In this document: positions 6,540 to 11,938 of the stretch, piece after piece | Layout of the letters: every line of letters starts with the position of its first letter | Numbering within the stretch: position 1 is the first letter of the stretch | NCBI GenBank assembly: GCA_019347595.1 | Contig: JAHWLA010000060.1 | Coordinates: 1 to 11,938 of the forward strand | Reading direction: 5' to 3' | Source: Actinomycetota bacterium | GTDB taxonomy: Bacteria; Actinomycetota; Acidimicrobiia; Acidimicrobiales; JAHWLA01 | Length of the DNA: 11,938 nt | Position numbers and translations under genes: made by a program | The notes under the pieces: model-generated | Seen by the model: only the letters and a program-made list of their open reading frames with translations | The model's database searches: none | Told to the model about the DNA's origin: nothing

Positions 6540-7595
6540 ATGACCGTCGTGCGCCGCACGCTCTTCGCCGTCGCGACAGCCGCCGTCTGGCTCCTCGTGG
6601 TCTCGTCGTCGCCCGCCGATGCCCACGGTGGCGCGGGGCCGGAGTCGACCAACTACCGAACCCGTCTGCTCGCCGTCGAGCCCCGTCTGCCGGGCGTCAC
6701 CATGCAGGTGATCGAGGCGGGCAGCCGTTTCGAGGTCCGCAACCAGTCGGACGAGGAGCTCGTCGTCCTCGGCTACCGCGACGAGCCGTACCTGCGCATC
6801 GGTCCCGACGGCGTGTTCGAGAACGCCAAGTCGCCGGCGACGTACGTCAACGCCTCGCGCACGACCGACGAGGTGGTCGTCCCGGAGACGACAGACCCGG
6901 CGGCGCCACCCGAGTGGCGCAAGACCTCGGACGAGCCCGTGGCCCGCTGGCACGACCACCGCATCCACTGGATGGCCGAGCGCGATCCGCCCGCCGTGCG
7001 CCGAGCCCCCGACCGAACCCACGTGGTGATCCCCGAGTGGGTGATCCGGATGCGCATGGGGGAGCGGGTGGTCCAGGCCCGCGGCGACCTGACCTGGGTC
7101 CCCGGCCCCAGCCCGGTGCCGTGGTTGGCCGGCGGCGCCGTGCTGCTGGCGCTCGTCGCAGCCCTCGGCCTGCGGGACGGCCGCTTCGTCGCCGTGGCCG
7201 CCGTCCTTGTCCTGCTGTTGGCAACAGACATCGCCCATGCGGTCGGCATCGGGTTCGCGTCGGCAGGGAGCATCGGGCGCAAGCTCCTGCTCAGCGTCGG
7301 CAGCGGCATCTATGCGCTCGTGGGGTGGATCGCCGCGGTATGGGGGGTCCGCCTGCTGCTGCAGCGACGGCGCGAGGGGTTCTACTTCGCGGTCGCGGCG
7401 GGTGTCCTGGTGGCGCTGTTCGGCGGGCTGGGGGAGCTGCCCGATCTCACCAAGTCGCAGGTGCCGTTCGCCTGGGGGGCCGACGCCTCCCGCCTGTTCG
7501 TGGTGCTGGCGCTGGGTCTCGGCCTCGGCGTGGTGGCGGCCGCGTGGTTGAGCCTGCGGCGCGTGCCGCCCGAGGAGCCGGTCCTCGACGAGTGA
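6540..7595 (+). CDS. Uncharacterised actinobacterial-type membrane protein with His-rich outer domain
   Basis: The 351-residue protein has a signal peptide (1-28, core FAVATAAVWLLVVSSSP) with an ADA cleavage site that would leave His29 (HGGAGPE) as the mature N-terminus. An extracytoplasmic domain (29-193) follows, containing TNYRTRLLAVEPRLPGV, VLGYRDEPYLRIGPDGVFEN, SPATYVN and WHDHRIHWM (137-145). Then come about five transmembrane helices (roughly 195-213, 218-237, 255-280, 285-303 and 321-343). I recall similar proteins in actinobacteria without an assigned function. An N-terminal His plus clustered His, next to cupredoxin-like and YcnI-like genes, suggests metal, perhaps copper, binding; this is inference. 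ATG 6540 and GTG 6549 are both possible starts; GAGG at 6536-6539 is spaced 9 nt from the GTG and abuts the ATG. The signal peptide works with either. Confidence 0.8.
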   Translation: MTVVRRTLFAVATAAVWLLVVSSSPADAHGGAGPESTNYRTRLLAVEPRLPGVTMQVIEAGSRFEVRNQSDEELVVLGYRDEPYLRIGPDGVFENAKSPATYVNASRTTDEVVVPETTDPAAPPEWRKTSDEPVARWHDHRIHWMAERDPPAVRRAPDRTHVVIPEWVIRMRMGERVVQARGDLTWVPGPSPVPWLAGGAVLLALVAALGLRDGRFVAVAAVLVLLLATDIAHAVGIGFASAGSIGRKLLLSVGSGIYALVGWIAAVWGVRLLLQRRREGFYFAVAAGVLVALFGGLGELPDLTKSQVPFAWGADASRLFVVLALGLGLGVVAAAWLSLRRVPPEEPVLDE

Positions 7596-7822
7596 TCCTG
7601 GCCCACGCCGACGGCGGCGACACCGTGGCCGTGCTGCCGGCCATCGCCCTCGTGTGTGCCATGTGGCGCACGCGGGGACGCAAGCGCCGCTCGGTCAGAC
7701 CTGGGCGACGAAGAGCTGCTCGGCCAGGATCGGCCCCAGCGCGATGGTGCCCTTGTCGAGTTCGAGCGTCAGCGTCCCGTCGGGGGCCTTCGAACGCACC
7801 TTGGCATCGGCACCGGGCGTGA
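7592..7822 (+). CDS. Possible small single-pass membrane protein, translationally coupled
   Basis: A GTG at 7592 overlaps the stop of the preceding membrane protein gene in a GTGA arrangement, typical of translational coupling. The first 33 residues look like a small membrane protein: a short outer segment (ILAHADGGD), one hydrophobic helix (TVAVLPAIALVCAMW) and a positive stop-transfer tail (RTRGRKRR). Beyond that the frame runs antisense through the end of the dtxR-family gene and becomes Arg/Pro-rich, so the 76-residue length may exceed what is functional. A strong hairpin at 7648-7677 lies inside the frame and competes as an explanation for this stretch. I do not recognise a family. Confidence 0.35.
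   Translation: MILAHADGGDTVAVLPAIALVCAMWRTRGRKRRSVRPGRRRAARPGSAPARWCPCRVRASASRRGPSNAPWHRHRA
7648..7677 (+). terminator. Strong hairpin after the membrane protein gene, probable terminator
   Basis: CCTCGTGTGTGCC (7648-7660) pairs with GGCGCACGCGGGG (7665-7677) around an ATGT tetraloop: 13 pairs in RNA, three of them G-U. The wobble pairs become A-C mismatches on the other strand, so the plus-strand transcript folds better, which suits termination downstream of the membrane protein. No U-tract follows. It lies in the gap before the convergent dtxR-family gene. Confidence 0.5.
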
Positions 7823-8354
7823 AGCCGTGCGCGCTCAGGTAGGTCAGCGTCTCGAAGTCGAGCTCCACCTGCTCGGTCACCCGCTCGAGGCGCACCCGGT
7901 CCCCCGGCTCCGACCCGGCCAGCGCCACCACCTTGGGACGGTTCGCCCGTGTCCCGGGGATGGGGTTGCCGTGGGGGCAGGTGGCCGGGTTGTCGAGCAG
8001 CTCCATCAGCCGTTCCTCGACGTCGTCGGACATCACGTGCTCCCACCGGCACGCCTCGATGTGGGCCTTGTGCCAGGGCAGCCCGATGACGTCGGTGAGC
8101 AGCCGCTCGGCCAGCCGGTGCTTGCGCACCACGCTCTCGGCCCGGGCCCGTCCCTTGTCGGTGAGGTGCACGGCCCGGTCGTGCACGTCCAGGTAGCCCT
8201 CGCTGCGCAGGCGGCGGATCATCTCCGACACCGACGGCGCCGAGTGGCCCAGCCGTTCGGCCAGGCGGGCCTGGATGACGGCGACGCCCTCTTCCTCCAG
8301 CTCGTGGATGGCTTCGAGGTACTCCTCGAGCGGAGGATGGAAGCCGTCGGACAT
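7695..8354 (-). CDS. DtxR/IdeR-family metal-dependent transcriptional repressor
   Basis: The 219-residue protein is a full-length three-domain DtxR-type regulator: a winged helix-turn-helix (about 1-73; AERLGHSAPSVSEMIRRL), a dimerisation and metal-binding domain (74-140) and a C-terminal SH3-like domain (about 148-219). Metal ligands of Corynebacterium DtxR are present at H79, E83, H98, C102, E105 and H106, within KAHIEACRWEHVMSDDVEERL. The position equivalent to DtxR Met10 is E11 (in EEYLEAI), where MntR-type proteins have an acid, so iron versus manganese specificity is open. The protein would bind DNA when loaded with metal and repress uptake or storage genes. The ATG at 8354 has a TACACT box 7 nt upstream and no close Shine-Dalgarno sequence. 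A palindrome next to that box suggests autoregulation. The gene is divergent from polA, with 98 bases between the starts. Confidence 0.93.
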   Translation of the reverse strand: MSDGFHPPLEEYLEAIHELEEEGVAVIQARLAERLGHSAPSVSEMIRRLRSEGYLDVHDRAVHLTDKGRARAESVVRKHRLAERLLTDVIGLPWHKAHIEACRWEHVMSDDVEERLMELLDNPATCPHGNPIPGTRANRPKVVALAGSEPGDRVRLERVTEQVELDFETLTYLSAHGFTPGADAKVRSKAPDGTLTLELDKGTIALGPILAEQLFVAQV

Positions 8355-8361
8355 GGCGGCG

Positions 8362-8367
8362 AGTGTA
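8362..8367 (-). promoter_or_regulatory. -10-like box TACACT for the dtxR-family gene
   Basis: On the minus strand TACACT ends 7 nt before the ATG at 8354, consistent with leaderless transcription. The hexamer is the same as in front of the 97-residue protein gene. Confidence 0.5.
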
Positions 8368-8372
8368 CTTCC

Positions 8373-8386
8373 TTAGGCGTGCCTAA
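8373..8386. promoter_or_regulatory. DtxR-type operator-like palindrome TTAGGC-GT-GCCTAA
   Basis: A perfect 6-2-6 inverted repeat lies 5 nt upstream of the -10 box of the dtxR-family gene, in its -35/-10 spacer. TTAGG-n4-CCTAA corresponds to one half of the 19-bp DtxR/IdeR consensus (TTAGGTTAGGCTAACCTAA, positions 6-19), where the pentamers recur at that spacing. Metal-loaded regulator bound here would block its own promoter. It is about 53 bp upstream of the polA -10 box, so an effect on polA is possible but not required. Confidence 0.6.
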
Positions 8387-8439
8387 CACCGGGTGGGCAG
8401 CCCGGCGACCGCCCTCACGATCGCGAAGGCGGCGGCGCT

Positions 8440-8445
8440 TACGAT
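8440..8445 (+). promoter_or_regulatory. -10-like box TACGAT for polA
   Basis: TACGAT ends 7 nt before the GTG at 8453 and supports both this start codon and a leaderless polA transcript. The -35 region (around 8416-8422) has no good consensus match. Confidence 0.5.
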
Positions 8446-8452
8446 GCTCGGT

Positions 8453-11080
8453 GTGGCGAAGCTCCTCCTCCTCGACGGCAACTCCCTCGCCTACCGGGCG
8501 TTCTTCGCGCTGCCGACCGACATGGCGACGGCGTCGGGCCAGGTGACCAACGCCGTCTTCGGCTTCACCTCCATGCTCATCAACCTGTTGAAGGACCATC
8601 GGCCCGACGGCATCGCCGTGGCCTTCGACCGGCCCGAGCCCACCTTCCGCCACGAGATGGTCGCCGACTACAAGGCGGGCCGGGCCGAGGCGCCCGACAT
8701 CCTCCGCCAGCAAATGGGGCTCGTCCGCCAGGTGGTGGAGGCGCTGCGCATCCCGTTGCTGGAGAAGGCGGGCGTCGAGGCCGACGACATCATCGCCACG
8801 CTCGCCACCGAGGCCCGCGACCGGGGTGACGACGTGATCGTCGTCACCGGCGACCGCGATGCCTACCAGCTCGTCGAGGACCCGCACGTCAAGGTCCTCT
8901 ACAACCGGCGGGGCGTGAGCGACTACGTCCTCTACGACGAGGCCGGCATCAAGGAGCGCACCGGCGTGACGCCGACCATCTACCCCCAGTACGCGGCGCT
9001 GCGGGGCGACCCGTCCGACAACCTGCCCGGCGTGCCCGGCGTGGGGGAGAAGACGGCGGCCAAGCTGCTCAACGACTACGGCGACCTCGACGGCATCTTC
9101 GCCAACGTCGACAAGTGCACGCCGAAGCTGCGGGAGAACCTGACCGCGGCCGAGGAGCGGGTGCGCCTCAACGCCAAGGCCACGCCGCTGCTGCGCGATG
9201 TGGAGATCGACTGCGACCTCGACCAGTTGAAGATGGGCGGCTGGGACGCCGAGGAGGTGCGTACCCTCTTCAACTTCCTGGAGTTCCGCTCGCTGTGGGA
9301 CCGCCTGCTCGAGGCGGTGGGCAGCGCGCCTGTGGCGGGCGCCGAGCCGATGCCCGAGGCCGAGCCCTTCGAGGTCGACATCCGGCGCGGGGCCGCGGCC
9401 GCCGCCGACCTGGCCGAGGGGCCGGTCGGCGTGGCGCCGTGCTGGCAGGGCGTCGAGGGGCGCTCGCCGCTGGCCGGTGTGGCGCTGTCGGACGGCGTGC
9501 TCGCAGTGTGGGTGCCCGTGGAGGAGTTGACCGCCGCGCTGTTCGAGCGGCCCATTCACGCCCACCAGGCCAAGGAGCTGCTGCGCGGCCTCCGTCGCGC
9601 CCACGGCATCGACGTGCGCACGCTCGACGTCGACACGGCCATCGCCGCCTACCTCGTCGACCCGGCCGAGACGCAGTACCTGCTGGAGGAGCTCTGCATC
9701 CGCTATGCCCAGTTGGAGGTGCGCTCACCCGACGCCCCGCCACCCGGCCAGCTCGACCTCGACGGCACGGCGAGCGACCTCGCCGAGGAGGCGGGACGGC
9801 GAGCCGCTGCGGTGGCCCGCCTGGTCCCGCCGTTGACGGCGGCGCTGGAGGCACGGGGCCTGCGGTCGCTCTACGACGACATCGAGCGGCCGCTGGTGCG
9901 GGTCCTGGCCCGCATGGAGGACGTGGGCGTACGGGTCGACGCCGAGTACCTGCGCACGTTGGTCGCCCAGCTCACCGAGGAGGCCGGCGCCCTCGACGCC
10001 GAGATCCAGGAGCTGGCCGGCCACCCCTTCGTGGTGAACTCCACCAAGCAGCTCCGCACCGTGCTCTACGACGAGCTCGGCCTCCAGCCCCAGAAGAAGA
10101 CCAAGACGGGCTTCTCCACCGACGCCGCCACCCTGGAAAAGCTGAAGGGCACCCACCCCATCGTCGACAAGCTGCTGCGCTACCGCGAGGTCGAGAAGCT
10201 GCGCTCGACCTACGGCGAATCGCTGCTGGCCGAGGTGGCCGACGACGGCCGCATCCACGCCACCTTCCAGCAGACGGTGGCGCGCACCGGCCGGCTGTCC
10301 TCCGACCGTCCCAACCTGCACAACATCCCCATTCGTACCGAGGAGGGACGGCAGTTCCGGCGGGCGTTCATTCCCGACGACGGCTGGGAGCTGCTCGTCG
10401 CCGACTACAACCAGATCGAACTGCGCGTCATCGCCCACCTGGCCGAGGACCCCGGGCTCATCGAGGCGTTCACGTCGAAGAGCGACATTCACAACGCCAC
10501 CGCGGCGCGGGTGTTCGCCGTCGACCCGAGCGAGGTCACGCTGGCCCAGCGCTCGAAGGCGAAGATGGTGTCGTACGGCCTGGCCTACGGCATGGAGTCG
10601 TACGGGCTGGCCCAGCGGCTCGGCATCCCCGTCGACGAGGCGGCCGAGATTCTCAACGCCTATTTCGCCGCCTTCCCCAACGTCAAGGCCTACATGGAGC
10701 GCACCGTCCAGGAGGCGCGCAAGAAGGGCTACACCGAGACGTTGTTCGGCCGGCGGCGCCTGATCCCCGAGCTCTCGTCGTCGAACTTCCGCGTGCGCCA
10801 GGCCGGTGAGCGCCAGGCCATGAACGCCGGCATCCAGGGCTTGGCGGCCGACATATTCAAGGTGGCGTTGGTGCGCCTCGACGCGGCCTTGGAGGACGCC
10901 GGTTTGCGCAGCCGGCTGATCCTCCAGGTCCACGACGAGGTCATCCTCGAGGTCCCGCCCGACGAGCGCGACCAGGCTGCCGCCCTCACGCTCGATGCCA
11001 TGCAAGGGGCATGCAGATTGTGCGTCGACCTGGAGGTCAACCTGGCGTGGGGAACGAGTTGGGCGGAGGCCAAAGGCTGA
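8453..11080 (+). CDS. polA: DNA polymerase I
   Basis: The 875-residue protein fills gaps and removes RNA primers in replication and repair. The 5' nuclease domain (1 to about 290) has its acidic metal ligands in EADDII (D111, D112), TGDRDAYQ (D134) and GDPSDN (D186, D189), followed by a helix-hairpin-helix (PGVPGVGEKTAAKLL). The middle domain (about 295-480) lacks the DxE and later Asp residues needed for 3'-5' proofreading. The polymerase domain has motif A (DYNQIELRVIAHLA, D651), the O-helix (KAKMVSYGLAYG) and motif C (VHDE, H827-E829). Tyr708 occupies the place of E. coli Phe762. The GTG at 8453 is chosen over upstream in-frame codons because the family begins right at KLLLLDGNSLAYRAF and a TACGAT box lies 7 nt before it. 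The dtxR-family gene is divergent; a sensor kinase follows. Confidence 0.97.
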   Translation: MAKLLLLDGNSLAYRAFFALPTDMATASGQVTNAVFGFTSMLINLLKDHRPDGIAVAFDRPEPTFRHEMVADYKAGRAEAPDILRQQMGLVRQVVEALRIPLLEKAGVEADDIIATLATEARDRGDDVIVVTGDRDAYQLVEDPHVKVLYNRRGVSDYVLYDEAGIKERTGVTPTIYPQYAALRGDPSDNLPGVPGVGEKTAAKLLNDYGDLDGIFANVDKCTPKLRENLTAAEERVRLNAKATPLLRDVEIDCDLDQLKMGGWDAEEVRTLFNFLEFRSLWDRLLEAVGSAPVAGAEPMPEAEPFEVDIRRGAAAAADLAEGPVGVAPCWQGVEGRSPLAGVALSDGVLAVWVPVEELTAALFERPIHAHQAKELLRGLRRAHGIDVRTLDVDTAIAAYLVDPAETQYLLEELCIRYAQLEVRSPDAPPPGQLDLDGTASDLAEEAGRRAAAVARLVPPLTAALEARGLRSLYDDIERPLVRVLARMEDVGVRVDAEYLRTLVAQLTEEAGALDAEIQELAGHPFVVNSTKQLRTVLYDELGLQPQKKTKTGFSTDAATLEKLKGTHPIVDKLLRYREVEKLRSTYGESLLAEVADDGRIHATFQQTVARTGRLSSDRPNLHNIPIRTEEGRQFRRAFIPDDGWELLVADYNQIELRVIAHLAEDPGLIEAFTSKSDIHNATAARVFAVDPSEVTLAQRSKAKMVSYGLAYGMESYGLAQRLGIPVDEAAEILNAYFAAFPNVKAYMERTVQEARKKGYTETLFGRRRLIPELSSSNFRVRQAGERQAMNAGIQGLAADIFKVALVRLDAALEDAGLRSRLILQVHDEVILEVPPDERDQAAALTLDAMQGACRLCVDLEVNLAWGTSWAEAKG

Positions 11081-11092
11081 CGTTCCCCCACG
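11046..11092 (+). terminator. Long hairpin spanning the polA stop codon
   Basis: CGTGGGGAACG (11046-11056) pairs with CGTTCCCCCACG (11081-11092) with a single bulged C: 11 pairs around a 24-nt loop that holds the last codons and the TGA, plus a small inner GCC-AAA-GGC hairpin. A second short hairpin, CGGA-n5-TCCG, follows from 11091. No U-tract is seen. Position and stability suggest transcription termination or 3'-end protection. Confidence 0.45.
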
Positions 11093-11176
11093 GAGAGCGT
11101 CCGAGCTGTCACCCCGCGGGCCATGAAAAGAGCCACCTGAACTAGTCATCTCCGTCGTCGCAAGCGCTATGTCCTT

Positions 11177-11212
11177 ATGGCGACTCGTGCGCCGTCGATC
11201 AGTCGGCGATGA
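11177..11212 (+). other. Possible 11-codon leader peptide overlapping the kinase start
   Basis: ATG at 11177 opens a frame reading MATRAPSISRR whose TGA (11210-11212) overlaps the kinase ATG (11209-11211) as ATGA. Such an overlap can couple translation of a leader to the next gene. No Shine-Dalgarno sequence precedes it. An 11-codon frame arises easily by chance, so this is a suggestion only. The rest of 11093-11208 holds nothing else I can identify. Confidence 0.2.
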
Positions 11213-11938
11213 CGAATGTCGAGGGATCGACGGCGGTCACGGACAGCACGCATGCTGCTCGCGTGCCCGACGAGCTGGGGCTGCTCCAGCAGACGACGGC
11301 GGCGGCGGCCGAAGCCGAGGACGTGACCGAGGCGCTCGACCGCATCCTCGCCCTCGTCATCGAGCGCACCGGTTGGTCGTACGGCGGGGCATGGCTGCCG
11401 GCGCTCGACGGTGCCTCGCTGACGGCGAGCCCGGCGTGGCGGGGGAGCGACGCGGTCGCCACCCGTATACGCCGCCTGTCGGAGCTGTGCCGGTTCCGCA
11501 TCGGCGAGGCGCTGCCGGGCAAGGCGTGGCAGCAGGGCCGACCGGTGTGGTTCGCGCCCGGCACGTCGGACCCGCGGCTGGCGTGCATCGAGGATGCCGG
11601 CGCCGCGGCCGTCGCCGTGCCGATGCTGGCCGGAGAGACGGTCGTGGCCGTGCTCGAGTTCACCATGGCGAAGACAGCGGGCGACGAGGCGATGGTGGAG
11701 ATCGTGGCGCTGGTGGCTGCCCACCTCGGCGCCTCCGTGCGCCGCCGCCAATTGGAGGACCGCGTCGCCCTCGTCCAGCGCCAGCTCGAGCGGAGCAACG
11801 ACGAGCTCCAGGCCGCCAACGCGGAGTTGGCCCGTTCCAACGCCGACCTCGTGGAGTTCGCCTACGTGGCCTCGCACGACCTGTCCGAGCCGCTGCGCGT
11901 GATCTCGGGCCACGTGCAGCTCCTGGCCCGCCGCTACG
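11209..11938 (+). CDS. GAF-domain sensor histidine kinase, 3'-truncated by window edge
   Basis: The visible 243 residues are the N-terminal part of a cytoplasmic-type sensor kinase. There is no signal peptide or membrane helix. A GAF-like sensor domain occupies about residues 22-180 (LDRILALVIERTGWSYGGAW, then GEALPGKAWQQGRPVWF and AVAVPMLAGETVVAVLEF). A coiled-coil linker (about 184-213, QLERSNDELQAANAEL) leads into the HisKA helix with the acceptor H223 in FAYVASHDLSEPLRVI, the style seen in phytochrome-like kinases. The ATPase domain lies beyond the window, and the ligand of the GAF domain cannot be told. ATG 11209 is the only start in the open upstream frame; GTG 11263 (residue 19) is an alternative. 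Neither has a clear ribosome binding site. It could in principle partner an orphan regulator, but nothing in the sequence ties it to PdtaR. Confidence 0.87.
   Translation, partial: MTNVEGSTAVTDSTHAARVPDELGLLQQTTAAAAEAEDVTEALDRILALVIERTGWSYGGAWLPALDGASLTASPAWRGSDAVATRIRRLSELCRFRIGEALPGKAWQQGRPVWFAPGTSDPRLACIEDAGAAAVAVPMLAGETVVAVLEFTMAKTAGDEAMVEIVALVAAHLGASVRRRQLEDRVALVQRQLERSNDELQAANAELARSNADLVEFAYVASHDLSEPLRVISGHVQLLARRY

Noticed and set aside
5997..7238. Minus-strand open frame (413 codons) across the lipoprotein-to-membrane-protein region
   Set aside because: Composition is low-complexity, with no domains. It conflicts with the DUF1775 frame on the same strand and the membrane protein on the other.
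8393..8452. Upstream GTG start for polA adding 20 residues
   Set aside because: The extra residues are not part of the family N-terminus and would include the TACGAT box in coding sequence. The GTG at 8453 starts right at the conserved strand.
8219..9604. Minus-strand open frame (461 codons) opposite the polA 5' nuclease region
   Set aside because: It is antisense to clear polA motifs, and its C-terminal part overlaps the dtxR-family gene in another frame.
10993..11017. Palindromic GCATGC-like motif near the end of polA, considered as a binding site
   Set aside because: It lies inside conserved polymerase coding sequence and is explained by codon choice; no context supports a site.
11167..11913. 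Minus-strand open frame (248 codons) opposite the kinase gene
   Set aside because: No recognisable domain, and it is antisense to the GAF and HisKA motifs.
1..11938. tRNA, rRNA, riboswitch, CRISPR, insertion sequence and attachment-site signatures
   Set aside because: I looked for repeat-spacer patterns, transposase motifs and conserved RNA cores, and saw none. Paired hexaloop hairpins of the kind bound by ANTAR proteins could not be identified with confidence by eye.

Overview
The window is a GC-rich, densely coded segment of bacterial chromosome. Several features point to an actinobacterium, possibly one outside the best-studied genera: a PdtaR-type response regulator with an ANTAR domain near polA, a three-domain DtxR/IdeR-type regulator, a DNA polymerase I with Tyr at the nucleotide-selectivity position, frequent GTG starts, and start codons that sit 6-9 nt behind a TANNNT box. 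The family assignments come from recognising motifs by eye; no database search was possible. I see no tRNA, rRNA, CRISPR array, insertion sequence or phage gene.

Layout. (1) Bases 2-3013 (+) hold the 3' part of a RecB/AddA-like helicase-nuclease whose 5' end lies outside the window. (2) Bases 3081-4457 (-) hold one reading frame that joins an EamA/DMT-type 10-helix transporter to a DUF3105-like domain, with a lipoprotein-like signal at the joint; a long hairpin separates it from the convergent helicase. (3) Bases 4559-5453 (+) are a two-gene unit: a 97-residue helical protein of unknown function, then PdtaR. (4) Bases 5495-7595 look like a cell-surface copper-handling neighbourhood. It has a cupredoxin-like lipoprotein (+), a C-terminal fragment of a YcnI/DUF1775 protein (-), and an uncharacterised membrane protein (+) whose predicted mature N-terminus is His and whose outer domain carries a WHDHRIHWM motif. 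A possible small membrane protein overlaps its stop codon. (5) Bases 7695-8354 (-) encode the DtxR-family regulator, whose promoter contains a TTAGGC-GT-GCCTAA palindrome. It is divergent from (6) polA at 8453-11080 (+), which ends in a long hairpin spanning its stop codon. (7) Bases 11209-11938 (+) are the 5' part of a GAF-domain sensor histidine kinase, cut by the window edge just after its phospho-acceptor His.

Six of the eight start codons visible for main genes have a TANNNT box 6-9 nt upstream and no convincing Shine-Dalgarno sequence, which is the arrangement expected for leaderless mRNAs. The exceptions include pdtaR, which is internal to its transcription unit and has a good AAGGAG. 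The points most worth following up are the uncharacterised His-rich membrane protein with its copper-related neighbours, the transporter-DUF3105 fusion whose DUF3105 part has lost its conserved His pair, the orphan half of a YcnI protein that has its own promoter-like box, and the metal-regulator operator placed between dtxR and polA.
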